Below, piece after piece: positions 7,780 through 15,288 of a stretch of 59,645 bases of DNA. The position numbers and the translations under genes were made by a program. The notes below the pieces were generated by a model. That model had not been told where the DNA came from. It worked only from the letters and a program-made list of their open reading frames with translations, and made no database searches. Every line of letters begins with the position of its first letter. Positions within the stretch are counted from its first letter, which is position 1. The DNA is from Acetoanaerobium noterae (GTDB taxonomy: Bacteria; Bacillota; Clostridia; Peptostreptococcales; Filifactoraceae), in NCBI RefSeq assembly GCF_900168025.1, contig NZ_FUYN01000002.1:87872-147516 (forward strand), given 5' to 3'.

Positions 7780-8553
7780 ATGAATAAAACTAAAATTGAT
7801 TGGTGCGATATGAGTTGGAATCCAGTGACAGGTTGCTTACACGATTGTAAGTACTGTTATGCTAGAAAAATTGCAAAGAGGTTTGGACTTCACATAGAAA
7901 CAAGTAATTTAGAAGTTCTAGAAAAAAAGTTTACTCATGAAAGTAATTGCATAATGACAGGTGAAAAAGAGTCAATAGCTAGCGTATATCCATATGATTT
8001 CCATCCTACATTTCATAAATATAGATTAGATGAACCTAAAAAATATAATAAATCAAAAACTATATTTGTTGGTTCAATGACAGATCTATTTGGAGATTGG
8101 GTTCCAGATGAATGGATAGCGCAGGTTTTTAATTCTTGCGAAGAATCTGCTCAACATAGATATTTATTTTTAACTAGGAATCCTAAAAGATATTTAAATC
8201 TTGCAGCTGAAAAAAAGTTGCCATACAAAGAAAATATATGGCTAGGAACTAGCTTAACAAAACCATCTGATGAATATGTATGGTTTGAAAACACTCCATA
8301 CAAAACATTTGTAAGCATAGAGCCTATACTTGAGCCATTTGGGGATTTAGAAAGTGGGATTATGCCAAATTGGATAATAGTAGGAGCTGAGACTGGAAAT
8401 AGAAAAGGAAAAGTAATTCCTAAAAAAGAGTGGATTATGAAAATTAAAGAACAATGTAATTATTCAGGAGTACCAATTTTCATGAAAAAAAGTCTAAAGG
8501 AACTAATGGGAAATGATTTTGTGCAAGAATTTCCTTGGGAAGTTACACAATAG
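7780..8553 (+). CDS. DUF5131 / phage Gp37-Gp68 family, radical-SAM-like protein
   Basis: A 257-residue member of the phage Gp37/Gp68 family. The N-terminus has WNPVTGCLHDCKYCYARK, with the CxxxxCxxC cysteine arrangement that in this family resembles a radical SAM [4Fe-4S] site. Later motifs FVGSMTDLFGDWVP and WIIVGAETG are family hallmarks. The biochemical role is not established. It is common in phage early regions as a single accessory gene. Sure of the family, unsure of the function. Confidence 0.85.
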   Translation: MNKTKIDWCDMSWNPVTGCLHDCKYCYARKIAKRFGLHIETSNLEVLEKKFTHESNCIMTGEKESIASVYPYDFHPTFHKYRLDEPKKYNKSKTIFVGSMTDLFGDWVPDEWIAQVFNSCEESAQHRYLFLTRNPKRYLNLAAEKKLPYKENIWLGTSLTKPSDEYVWFENTPYKTFVSIEPILEPFGDLESGIMPNWIIVGAETGNRKGKVIPKKEWIMKIKEQCNYSGVPIFMKKSLKELMGNDFVQEFPWEVTQ

Positions 8554-8579
8554 GTTGATATTGAGAAGGAGTTGAAAGT

Positions 8580-8798
8580 ATGCATATACCTGAAAATATA
8601 AAAAATGCTATAAGAAAAGCTGGGAAATATAATGCAATGGCTGCCAAGAATAATGCAATAGCAAAAGCATGGGTAGAAAAACAAATTTTAGATGAAGAAA
8701 AGTATTTGGATATTTGGGTTGATGCTATTGAGATAACAACAGACGGCTCTGAGGAATTAATAAAGTTTCTTGAAAATGATTGTAATGGTTTTGATTAG
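8580..8798 (+). CDS. Small phage protein, unknown function
   Basis: A 72-residue protein with an AAGGAG ribosome site. The N-terminal half is alanine and asparagine rich and helical (NAIRKAGKYNAMAAKNNAIA); the C-terminal half is acidic. Part of a run of tiny early genes. Confidence 0.55.
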   Translation: MHIPENIKNAIRKAGKYNAMAAKNNAIAKAWVEKQILDEEKYLDIWVDAIEITTDGSEELIKFLENDCNGFD

Positions 8799-8836
8799 TT
8801 TGAAACGCAATATAACCAGAATGCGAGGGATGATTT

Positions 8837-9034
8837 ATGGAAACAACTTGGTACGAGGTTACTTGGCAACGCAAAGACAGAAAAACCGAAAAAGAGGGAT
8901 TTACAAAAGAATTCAATGATATAAAAATAGCTATGGAAATGGCTGAATATATGTTAAGCGTAGAAAACAATGAAAATGTAAGAATGTTTAAGTATACAAC
9001 AATTATGGAAGAAATTGAGATTAATAACGGGTAG
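8837..9034 (+). CDS. Small phage protein, unknown function
   Basis: A 65-residue protein (TTWYEVTWQRKDRKTEKEGF) that looks like a small alpha-beta fold. It is preceded by the recurring element ATAACCAGAATGCGAGGGA (8813-8831), which supplies the ribosome site. Confidence 0.55.
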   Translation: METTWYEVTWQRKDRKTEKEGFTKEFNDIKIAMEMAEYMLSVENNENVRMFKYTTIMEEIEINNG

Positions 9035-9068
9035 TGGCAATAACCAGAATGTGAAGGAGGATGAAAGA

Positions 9069-9239
9069 ATGAAGCGTTTTCCAAGAGATTGCGAAAAGGA
9101 CTGTAAGTATTATCATGAGTATGATATGTCGGTAGATGATTATACGGCTCAGTGTTTTTTATTAAAAGCGGGATGCGATTTATGTGATCAAGAGTATTGT
9201 TTTCTTCTATGTCCTTTACCAGAAAGTGAGGAAAAATAA
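9069..9239 (+). CDS. Cysteine-rich small phage protein
   Basis: A 56-residue protein with eight cysteines in CxxxC, CxxC and CxxxxC-like spacings (CEKDCKYY, then CDLCDQEYC), probably binding zinc. The ATG at 9069 follows AAGGAGGA with 7 bp spacing; an upstream in-frame ATG at 9015 has no such site. The stop overlaps the next start (TAATG). Confidence 0.6.
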   Translation: MKRFPRDCEKDCKYYHEYDMSVDDYTAQCFLLKAGCDLCDQEYCFLLCPLPESEEK

Positions 9240-9451
9240 TGGAATTCAAGCAAGAAGATATAAAGCTTAATGTAATCCAGGTCAACTGTAAAGGATTGGG
9301 GACAACTGAAAACAGAGACAGGTTTGTAAAAGTTGAACATATCCCTAGCGGTATTACTGTTACTGAATGGAGCCAATCTCAACCTAAGGCAAGAGACCTT
9401 GCAATGTTTAAACTTGAACAATTATTTAATTTATGGAATAACTCCATATAA
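9239..9451 (+). CDS. Small phage protein, unknown function
   Basis: A 70-residue protein coupled to its upstream neighbour by TAATG. Its ribosome site AGTGAGGA is inside the previous gene and part of the recurring AGAAAGTGAGG element. The sequence (IKLNVIQVNCKGLGTTENRD) has no motif I recognise. Confidence 0.55.
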   Translation: MEFKQEDIKLNVIQVNCKGLGTTENRDRFVKVEHIPSGITVTEWSQSQPKARDLAMFKLEQLFNLWNNSI

Positions 9452-9473
9452 ACATAGAAAGCGAGGATAGATA

Positions 9474-9734
9474 ATGGATAAGTATAAATCTGGCTTTACT
9501 GTTGAAGTTATAGATGGCGAATGTAGTGTGTGGGATATGGAATGGTTATTTGATAAAGAAAATAGTGCAGAAAATAAATTAGTGTTTATGGGCTATGATG
9601 CAAATTTATATCCTGCACCTAATTTCAGCACTTGGAAAGAAGGTAAATGGAAGCAAAAGCAAATAGATGCTGCATTAAGAAGAGCAAGAGATTTTGAGGG
9701 TGAAGTTTGGTTGGATGATGTAAGGATTAAATAA
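9474..9734 (+). CDS. Small phage protein, unknown function
   Basis: An 86-residue acidic, tryptophan-rich protein (VIDGECSVWDMEWLFDKEN). Its upstream element TAGAAAGCGAGGATAG serves as ribosome site. No domain recognised. Confidence 0.55.
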   Translation: MDKYKSGFTVEVIDGECSVWDMEWLFDKENSAENKLVFMGYDANLYPAPNFSTWKEGKWKQKQIDAALRRARDFEGEVWLDDVRIK

Positions 9735-9754
9735 CCAGAAAGTGAGAGCGAGTG

Positions 9755-9976
9755 ATGAAGGTTTGGGAGAAAATGAGGGAATTTAAAGAATCAAACGCAA
9801 GCAGAAATGTAATTAGAGGTTGGTGTTTATCCAATAGAATTACACCAGATTTAGTAACTGATGTATTAGATATGGTTGGGAAAGATGCTGAGAGTATAGA
9901 AATAATAGCTTATGAAACAGAACAAAAAGATGCTTATCAATGGCTAGATAATTTTCTTGATTCTGAATTCATTTAG
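9755..9976 (+). CDS. Small phage protein, unknown function
   Basis: A 73-residue helical protein (VWEKMREFKESNASRNVIRG). The ATG at 9755 follows GAGAGCGAG within another ATAACCAGAAAGTGAG element. No domain recognised. Confidence 0.5.
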   Translation: MKVWEKMREFKESNASRNVIRGWCLSNRITPDLVTDVLDMVGKDAESIEIIAYETEQKDAYQWLDNFLDSEFI

Positions 9977-10002
9977 CGGTTGAGAAGGGAGAAGAATAAC
10001 TT

Positions 10003-10224
10003 ATGGCTAAAAAGCTACCAGTTCAATATCAATGTGAAATATGCGGTAGAGTATGGGATGGTTTGAATGATGCTGTTATATGTGAGCATTCGCATAATAG
10101 AGTTGAAGAAGTGGTTGCAAGCTTCTTTGAAATACCTGAGAGGTTTAAATATCCAAATAGGATTGATTGTAAAATGCAGGATGGTGAAATAGTCAGTTAT
10201 ATCAGATTCGGAGGCAAAGTATGA
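10003..10224 (+). CDS. Small zinc-binding-like phage protein
   Basis: A 73-residue protein with CEICGRVWDG and a later CEHSHNR, a likely zinc site of two cysteines plus Cys/His. GAAGGGAG supplies the ribosome site. It overlaps the next start by 4 bp (ATGA). Unknown function. Confidence 0.6.
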   Translation: MAKKLPVQYQCEICGRVWDGLNDAVICEHSHNRVEEVVASFFEIPERFKYPNRIDCKMQDGEIVSYIRFGGKV

Positions 10225-10463
10225 AATTTGATTATGATGATATGCTAACTAGCGAGAAGCAAGACTCTAAAGGAAATATTATGAGGGAATGCACTAGCTG
10301 TGGGGGAAGAACAATCATGGTTTATATGGAATACCAATACTACAAGGTGTTATGCGAGAACTGTGACGAAACTCCTCCTAGATTTAAAGAGAAGAGTATG
10401 GATAGAGCTATGAAGAAATGGAATAGTGGTTATTTTTTTAAACGAGCTGAAAGCGAGGAATAG
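10221..10463 (+). CDS. Lar-like zinc-ribbon protein (restriction alleviation family)
   Basis: An 80-residue protein with CTSCGG (about residues 24-29) and CENC (about 45-48), followed by a helix ending in AMKKWNSG. This CxxCGG, CxxC, A-x-x-x-W-N pattern is typical of the Lar restriction-alleviation family, in which Rac-prophage Lar modulates type I restriction. I infer the family from the pattern alone; anti-restriction activity is not shown. Confidence 0.6.
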   Translation: MKFDYDDMLTSEKQDSKGNIMRECTSCGGRTIMVYMEYQYYKVLCENCDETPPRFKEKSMDRAMKKWNSGYFFKRAESEE

Positions 10464-10465
10464 TA

Positions 10466-10801
10466 ATGAAATATCAATTTAATACTAATAATCTTAAAGT
10501 TATAAATCAAGCGACACTCATTGAGGTTGCAGAGGTTGAAACGGAATATTTTCTACCATTTCAAAATCAAAGTTGTGAAACTATTGAAAAGGCAGTATAT
10601 GAGCTACTAGATTGCGCAGCTACTAAAGGTACTGACGAAGAAAGCTTAATTTATCTATCTAAGTTAATAAATGTACTAAAAGAGCCTTATATAATAGACA
10701 TTTTTGAATATAACAAGAAAATTGATGAACTCAATAAGCTTAAGAAATTGATAATTACTGAAATAAATGACATAGCATTTAATACTAGTGGTGATTATTA
10801 A
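10466..10801 (+). CDS. Phage protein, unknown function
   Basis: A 111-residue mostly helical, acidic protein. Residues 75-105 could form a coiled coil (IDELNKLKKLIITEINDI). It starts 2 bp after the preceding gene; the ribosome site GAAAGCGAGGAA lies inside that gene. Confidence 0.55.
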   Translation: MKYQFNTNNLKVINQATLIEVAEVETEYFLPFQNQSCETIEKAVYELLDCAATKGTDEESLIYLSKLINVLKEPYIIDIFEYNKKIDELNKLKKLIITEINDIAFNTSGDY

Positions 10802-10824
10802 ATAAGAAAGTGAGGCTGATTGAA

Positions 10825-11304
10825 GTGGATTACTATTTTATAAGTGAAGAGGATTATAAAATAGCTGAAAGTAATGGAATCAGTAGAAATGTAGTATATC
10901 AAAGAGTAAACAGTTATTGCTGGGGCGTTAAAAGGGCAATAACTGAACCTATAAGAAAGCTTAAAAAGCATGATGAGAAGATTATAAATAAAGCTTTAGA
11001 AAATGGAATAAGTAGAAGAGCTTATTATAACAGGCTGAAAAATGGATGGAGTGTTGAAAAAGCTTCATCCACTCCGATAATGTCAAAAGAGGAAATATAC
11101 AAAAATAATGCTAAAAAGAGTACGAAATATCCAGAATATAAATCTCTAGCTGAGGAAAATGGAGTGCCTTATTCAACTTTCATAAGAAGAGTTAGAACAG
11201 GATGGGACATAAAAGATGCATATACAATAAAACCAATGTCAAAATCTGAGGCTGGGAAAATCAATAAAAGTAATAATAAATACTTATTTTTAAATATGAA
11301 TTAA
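10825..11304 (+). CDS. Three-repeat HTH-like phage protein
   Basis: A 159-residue protein built from three tandem repeats of about 40-45 residues. Each has the core N-G-I/V-x-x-x-x-x-Y/F-x-R and ends G-W-x-x-x-x-A (SNGISRNVVYQRVNSYCWGV; ENGISRRAYYNRLKNGWSV; ENGVPYSTFIRRVRTGWDI). The spacing fits a helix-turn-helix per repeat, so it may bind repetitive DNA. I chose the GTG at 10825, 9 bp after GTGAGG; a GTG at 10810 overlaps the ribosome site. Unknown role. Confidence 0.65.
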   Translation: MDYYFISEEDYKIAESNGISRNVVYQRVNSYCWGVKRAITEPIRKLKKHDEKIINKALENGISRRAYYNRLKNGWSVEKASSTPIMSKEEIYKNNAKKSTKYPEYKSLAEENGVPYSTFIRRVRTGWDIKDAYTIKPMSKSEAGKINKSNNKYLFLNMN

Positions 11305-11322
11305 GAAAGGAGAATGTGAAAT

Positions 11323-11763
11323 ATGACAAAAGAACAAATAAACGATTTACAAGAATGTGCATTGATGGCTGAAATAGGAGAAGATAAAGACTGCTCGACT
11401 TGTTCATGTAATGGATGCATAGCTGAAAATCAAAGCAATCTAACGGCAAATGAATATCAAAAGGCAGCTCTTAGGACTGCGAATAGTGAAAATCTAGAAG
11501 ATTTATTACTAAATGGTGTTTTAGGACTTTGTGGAGAGTCTGGAGAAGTGTCTGATCATATTAAGAAATGGAAATTCCAAGGACATGGTTTAGATAAAGA
11601 AAAGTTATTAAATGAATTAGGGGATGTATGCTGGTACATAGCAGTTTTAGCAAAAGCCCTAGAAACTGATTTGGAAACAGTAATGAATTTAAATATAAAG
11701 AAATTAAAAAATAGATATCCAAATGGCTTTGAGTCTGAAAGGTCAATTAACAGGGAGGATTAA
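11323..11763 (+). CDS. MazG-like nucleotide pyrophosphohydrolase
   Basis: A 146-residue all-alpha NTP pyrophosphohydrolase. The core is GLCGESGEVSDHIKKWKFQGH (about 66-86) and LLNELGDVCWYIAVLAKAL, giving the ExxE...ExxD metal-binding pattern. Such enzymes hydrolyse (d)NTPs or alarmones and are common phage accessory genes. The N-terminus carries an extra cysteine cluster (CALM to CSTCSCNGC, about residues 9-36) that may bind a metal and is not part of the core fold. Confidence 0.8.
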   Translation: MTKEQINDLQECALMAEIGEDKDCSTCSCNGCIAENQSNLTANEYQKAALRTANSENLEDLLLNGVLGLCGESGEVSDHIKKWKFQGHGLDKEKLLNELGDVCWYIAVLAKALETDLETVMNLNIKKLKNRYPNGFESERSINRED

Positions 11764-11764
11764 A

Positions 11765-12166
11765 ATGAATAATGTAACTTTGATAGGAAGAAGTACAAGA
11801 GAGCCAGAATTAAAATACATTCCATCTACAGGAAATGCTGTTGCGACTTTTTCAATCGCAGTTGATAGAGATTTCACTGGTAAAGAAGGTAAAAAGCTAA
11901 CTGATTTCTTTAACATAGTAGTATGGGGTAAAAGTGCAGAGCGCTGCTCTAAATATTTAGGCAAAGGCAAATTGGTAGCAATTAAAGGTAATATTCAAAA
12001 TAAAACCTATGAAACAAAAGAAGGAGAAAAAAGATACATTACCGAGATAGTATCAGAAAGATTGCAAATACTTGAATGGGAAAAAAATAATACTGAAGAT
12101 GCTCAAAGTTTTAAACCTGATGAATATAGCCAAGTTGATTTTGATGAATCAGAGGTGCCATTTTAG
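11765..12166 (+). CDS. ssb: Single-stranded DNA-binding protein
   Basis: A 133-residue OB-fold SSB. Hallmarks are MNNVTLIGRSTREPELKY, FSIAVDRDF, DFFNIVVWGKSAE and the acidic tip DFDESEVPF, which recruits replication and repair partners. GGGAGGA precedes the ATG. It protects single-stranded phage DNA during replication. Confidence 0.95.
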   Translation: MNNVTLIGRSTREPELKYIPSTGNAVATFSIAVDRDFTGKEGKKLTDFFNIVVWGKSAERCSKYLGKGKLVAIKGNIQNKTYETKEGEKRYITEIVSERLQILEWEKNNTEDAQSFKPDEYSQVDFDESEVPF

Positions 12167-12174
12167 GAGGTACT

Positions 12175-12342
12175 ATGACAGAAATAAGGTGTATTAAATG
12201 CAATAAGCTATTAGGAGTCATAACAGTCAATAAAAGACATAATGATTTTAACATAATCATAAAATGTCCTAGATGCAAATGTTCGCATGAGTATATTGTT
12301 AAAATTGAAAAATTAGAGGACCAAGAGTCCCAGGGTGCATAA
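12175..12342 (+). CDS. Com-like zinc-finger protein
   Basis: A 55-residue protein with two CxxC pairs (IRCIKCNKLL and KCPRCKCSHEY) in the arrangement of the Mu Com translational activator family. TAGGAGG lies 5 bp before the ATG. Com-like proteins bind RNA, but no mom gene is seen here, so a different target is likely. Confidence 0.7.
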   Translation: MTEIRCIKCNKLLGVITVNKRHNDFNIIIKCPRCKCSHEYIVKIEKLEDQESQGA

Positions 12343-12378
12343 ACCTTGGGGCTTTTTCTGTTATTTGGAGGTGATTTA

Positions 12379-12930
12379 GTGAATTATGTTGAGCCAATAC
12401 GAGATTATAATAAGCTTCAAGACATACTAGAGTACTTGAAGTATGAAAATAAAAGAAATTATATCATGGTAATGATAGGTTGCTATACAGCTCTTAGGAT
12501 ATCCGATATTTTAAGGCTGAAAGTAAAGGATGTTAAGAATAAGAAGAATATAACTATGAGGGAACAAAAGACAGGTAAACAGAAAATAATACCTATTAAC
12601 GCAGTACTAAGAAAAGCCTTAGAAGGTTATATAAAAGATAAAAAAGAGTATGAATATCTAATTAAGTCTAGGGAAAAAGAGAATAAGGCTATTACTAGAG
12701 ATACTGCATATAAGATTTTAAAGGACATTGGAGAAAAGTTTGAATTAGAGAATGTGGGAACTCATACTCTTAGAAAAACATTTGGATATCATTTTTATCA
12801 GCAGACTAAAAATATAGTAGTGCTGCAGGAGTTTTATAATCATAGTGATCCTTCAGTTACGCTTAAGTATATAGGAATAAATCAGGAAGCAGTTAATAAA
12901 GCTGTTTTAAATTTTGATTATAGGGAGTAG
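12379..12930 (+). CDS. Small tyrosine recombinase lacking the usual N-terminal domain
   Basis: A 183-residue protein that is essentially the catalytic domain of a tyrosine recombinase. R is seen in YTALRISD (about 40-47), HTLRKT (about 136-141) supplies H and R, and HSDPSVTLKYIGI supplies H and the nucleophilic Y. GGAGGTGA precedes the GTG at 12379. It is separate from the integrase, and lies just upstream of two inverted-repeat pairs (12952-12984, 13038-13073). Similar short recombinase-like genes occur before late genes in clostridial phages; the role is unknown. Confidence 0.8.
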   Translation: MNYVEPIRDYNKLQDILEYLKYENKRNYIMVMIGCYTALRISDILRLKVKDVKNKKNITMREQKTGKQKIIPINAVLRKALEGYIKDKKEYEYLIKSREKENKAITRDTAYKILKDIGEKFELENVGTHTLRKTFGYHFYQQTKNIVVLQEFYNHSDPSVTLKYIGINQEAVNKAVLNFDYRE

Positions 12931-12951
12931 TTTTATTATTTTTTTATCTAT

Positions 12952-13073
12952 TGAGTTATACATATTGAGGAAATGTATAATTCATTTTTAAGAATATATT
13001 TGAAAGAATGTAAAAATACACAAAAAAAAGAATTTGGTGAGTTATACACAATTAAATGTTTATGTATAATTCA
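12952..13073. repeat. Two inverted-repeat pairs, possible recombinase or regulator sites
   Basis: TGAGTTATACAT (12952-12963) faces ATGTATAATTCA (12973-12984) across 9 bp. TGAGTTATACA (13038-13048) faces ATGTATAATTCA (13062-13073) across 13 bp. The arms are 11-12 bp imperfect complements. They lie in the 160-bp gap between the small recombinase and the next gene. Could be recombinase core sites or operators. Confidence 0.6.
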
Positions 13074-13091
13074 AAAAAGCAGGTGAAAACA

Positions 13092-13463
13092 GTGAAAACT
13101 ATTGAAAACACTAGGATTGATAAGGCTGAATATAAACGAATTATGACTAATAGAATAAATGAGGTACTAGAATCTGAAAAAGGGACTGACTTCAACGCAT
13201 TGATTTTTAAAGGATATATAGAAAAAAACGGTGCAAATAATTTAGTTTTAAGCCTTAATCAAGAAGGGCATAGGGTTATCACACCATATGGAACTAGAAA
13301 GTGGCTTACAACTGATATAAGAGAGTGGGTTTTAAGAGAGGAAAATCAAAAGAATATCAATAAGGATTTAGCAGATATAGTAATTACTATGATTAACTAC
13401 ACGGGGAAAGCAAGTTTTGAGCAGAGACTTTTTAGAAGCATGAAGAAAGTTTTTAAACTTTAG
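13092..13463 (+). CDS. Phage protein, unknown function
   Basis: A 123-residue protein. I prefer the GTG at 13092, 6 bp after GCAGGTG; an earlier in-frame ATG at 13056 would start inside the inverted repeat. The sequence (IDKAEYKRIMTNRINEVLES, then FKGYIEKNGANNLVLSLNQEG) is mixed alpha-beta with no motif I know. It is placed just before the late regulator. Confidence 0.55.
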   Translation: MKTIENTRIDKAEYKRIMTNRINEVLESEKGTDFNALIFKGYIEKNGANNLVLSLNQEGHRVITPYGTRKWLTTDIREWVLREENQKNINKDLADIVITMINYTGKASFEQRLFRSMKKVFKL

Positions 13464-13482
13464 GATGTTGGAGGGAATGTTT

Positions 13483-13884
13483 ATGTGCGTAAAAGATAAA
13501 CTTCAAGAATATTTATGGATAAATAGAAATATTGAGCAACTAGAGAATGAATTATTAGTTATAGAATCAAGGGTAATGAAAGTTACACCAACTCTTTCGA
13601 ATTTGCCTAAGATGAAAGGATATAATGACACATTAGCTGAAAATGTAGGAAAAATGATTGAACTTCAGAATATAATTAATAAAAATCTCAATAAACTATA
13701 TGGATTGAAAGTAGAGATTGAAACTTTAATTAATAAACTTCCTACTAGAGAACAGTATTTAGTAAGGGCACGATATATGGAAAAAAAGACATGGGAACAA
13801 ATAGCAGTTGAAATGTGTTACAGTTGGCCACAAGTACATAGGATACACTCTAATGCACTTAGAATATTAGAAATTAAATCATGA
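13483..13884 (+). CDS. ArpU/sigma-70-region-4-like late regulator
   Basis: A 133-residue protein. It starts with a long helical coiled region (YLWINRNIEQLENELLVIES) and ends in a sigma-region-4-like HTH: LPTREQYLVRARYMEKKTWEQIA, then MCYSWPQVHRIHSNALRIL. This architecture is typical of DUF1492/ArpU-type proteins that switch on late genes in Firmicutes phages, and it is the last early gene. The ATG at 13483 fits GGAGGG spacing. Confidence 0.75.
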   Translation: MCVKDKLQEYLWINRNIEQLENELLVIESRVMKVTPTLSNLPKMKGYNDTLAENVGKMIELQNIINKNLNKLYGLKVEIETLINKLPTREQYLVRARYMEKKTWEQIAVEMCYSWPQVHRIHSNALRILEIKS

Positions 13885-13958
13885 TACACAATGATACACT
13901 GTTTTAAGTTATTATGATATTAGTTACGAGTGCATATAAGTAACCTCCTTACCCTATA

Positions 13959-13984
13959 GAGTCTCTAAAATGAGGCTCTTTTTT
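13959..13984 (+). terminator. Terminator ending the early operon
   Basis: GAGTCTC and GAGGCTC pair over 7 bp (one wobble) around a six-base loop, followed by six T. It separates early genes from the packaging block. The 75 bp before it also hold a GTTAC/GTAAC inverted repeat of unknown role. Confidence 0.75.
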
Positions 13985-14002
13985 CATGCAATGAGGTGAA
14001 TC

Positions 14003-14278
14003 ATGAAGGTAATAGATAAAATAGGACACTTTAAGTTAGTAAGAGATTCACGAGATTTTATTGTAATAAATGAATTAGGAGATTATTCAGCTCATGCGCA
14101 TTTCAAAAGTGAAACAGGTGCTAGGGATTGCATAAGGTTAATCAATAAAGGACTATTGCCTAGGAACGAATATTATAGAAAAGCATGTAAGAGACTATTG
14201 TTTCAGCATGAATATGATAGATTGATTGAAAGAAATAAAGAAAAATATATTAATGTCAACAAAGGTGTTAGGCGTTAA
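14003..14278 (+). CDS. Phage protein, unknown function
   Basis: A 91-residue basic protein (KVIDKIGHFKLVRDSRDFIV; then CIRLINKGLLPRNEYY). GAGGTGAATC precedes the ATG. The 133 bp after it, up to 14411, hold no gene I can support. Confidence 0.55.
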   Translation: MKVIDKIGHFKLVRDSRDFIVINELGDYSAHAHFKSETGARDCIRLINKGLLPRNEYYRKACKRLLFQHEYDRLIERNKEKYINVNKGVRR

Positions 14279-14411
14279 TAGAAATGGTTGCTGCTTATGC
14301 AGAGGGAAAGAATATCCTACATAAAACGATGGCCAGGGGCGGGAGGCTATGGATATACAAACAAGAATACCTATTATATAATCTAAGAAAATAATAGGAG
14401 GTATTAAGTCA

Positions 14412-14858
14412 ATGAAAAAAATACTAATCATGCTAGCAATGGCGTTACTACTTACTGGGTGCCAAGCTAAAGAAGTTTCGCAAGAAATCCAAGAAGTCAA
14501 AGAAGAACCTAAAACTAAACAGACATTAGATGTTAATGTGATAGGTGTGACAGAACACACAGAAGATAAGTGGGATGAGCTAGAAGATGGTAAAAAACTA
14601 ATATTGTTAGAAGTAAGCATAACTAATAATAGTACTGATGATTATGAATTTAATCCTAACTATTTATTACTAAACATAAACTCTCAGAAAGAAAGTATAA
14701 GCGATAAAATACCTAAAGATACAGAAGTACTGAACGGTGGTTATATTAAGCCTGGAGAAACGCTCAAAGGATATGTATCTTTTGAAGTAATGGAGAATAT
14801 AACTGATTATGAGGTATATTACGAAGATTATGGCGATAACAGTTTCAAAGTAAAATAG
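14412..14858 (+). CDS. Prophage-encoded lipoprotein with DUF4352/DUF5067-like domain
   Basis: A 148-residue secreted lipoprotein. The signal peptide ends in the lipobox LLTGC (Cys at about 17). Residues 35-148 form an immunoglobulin-like domain (LDVNVIGVTEHTEDKWDE, then LLEVSITNNSTDDYEFNPNY) typical of DUF4352-type proteins. It lies between early and packaging genes and is likely expressed from the lysogen or as a moron. A surface-exposed lipoprotein could change host surface properties or block superinfection; this is inference. Confidence 0.8.
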   Translation: MKKILIMLAMALLLTGCQAKEVSQEIQEVKEEPKTKQTLDVNVIGVTEHTEDKWDELEDGKKLILLEVSITNNSTDDYEFNPNYLLLNINSQKESISDKIPKDTEVLNGGYIKPGETLKGYVSFEVMENITDYEVYYEDYGDNSFKVK

Positions 14859-14866
14859 GTGATAGA

Positions 14867-15199
14867 GTGGCAAAAGAATATGCAAAGAAGTTTTATAAAT
14901 CAAAAGCATGGCAGAAATGTCGTGCTTCTTTTATTGCAAAAAGAAAAAAAATAGATGGTGGAATATGCGAACACTGCAAGAACCAATTAGGATATATAGT
15001 CGACCATATCGAAGAAATTAGTCCATTAAACATTAATGATCCTGAGATAACACTTAATCATAAGAACCTGCAGTATTTATGCTTGGAATGCCACAACATT
15101 AAAACATTTAGCAAGCACTCAGCATTAAGAGAAGGATTTGCGTTTGATGAGAACGGAGATTTAATTTTTACAGAGTCCCCCCATAAAATTATTGATTGA
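14867..15199 (+). CDS. HNH endonuclease
   Basis: A 110-residue HNH nuclease with CEHC (about 36-39), DHIEEISPLN (about 46-55), NHKNLQYLCLECHN. In HK97-like phages an HNH protein next to the terminase is needed for cos cleavage by the packaging motor. GTG start with AGGTGATA upstream. Its location directly before TerS supports this role. Confidence 0.9.
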   Translation: MAKEYAKKFYKSKAWQKCRASFIAKRKKIDGGICEHCKNQLGYIVDHIEEISPLNINDPEITLNHKNLQYLCLECHNIKTFSKHSALREGFAFDENGDLIFTESPHKIID

Positions 15200-15288
15200 T
15201 TTTTGCCAAAGGACCGAAGGGGAACCTCTGAATAATACACGGGGCATTTTCACAAGACCCCCCACCCTATCGAAAGGAGGTGATTTGA
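15200..15288. other. Candidate cos region
   Basis: The gap between HNH and TerS contains short G- and C-runs (GAAGGGGAACC, CACGGGGC, GACCCCCCACCC) that stand out in this AT-rich genome. In cos phages with the HNH-TerS-TerL order the packaging site commonly lies here. The exact cut positions cannot be read from sequence. Confidence 0.4.

Noticed and set aside
8725-9285. Long minus-strand frame over the small early genes
   Set aside because: Antisense shadow with unnatural composition (His/Ser/Tyr-rich); the plus-strand genes have ribosome sites.
12320-12358. Terminator before the small recombinase (CCCAGG/CCTTGG with TTTTT)
   Set aside because: Stem is short with a wobble and a mismatch and the T-run is short; possible attenuator, but not strong enough to list.
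14279-14411. Short frame at about 14299-14380
   Set aside because: No ribosome site and no recognisable content; left as gene-free DNA.
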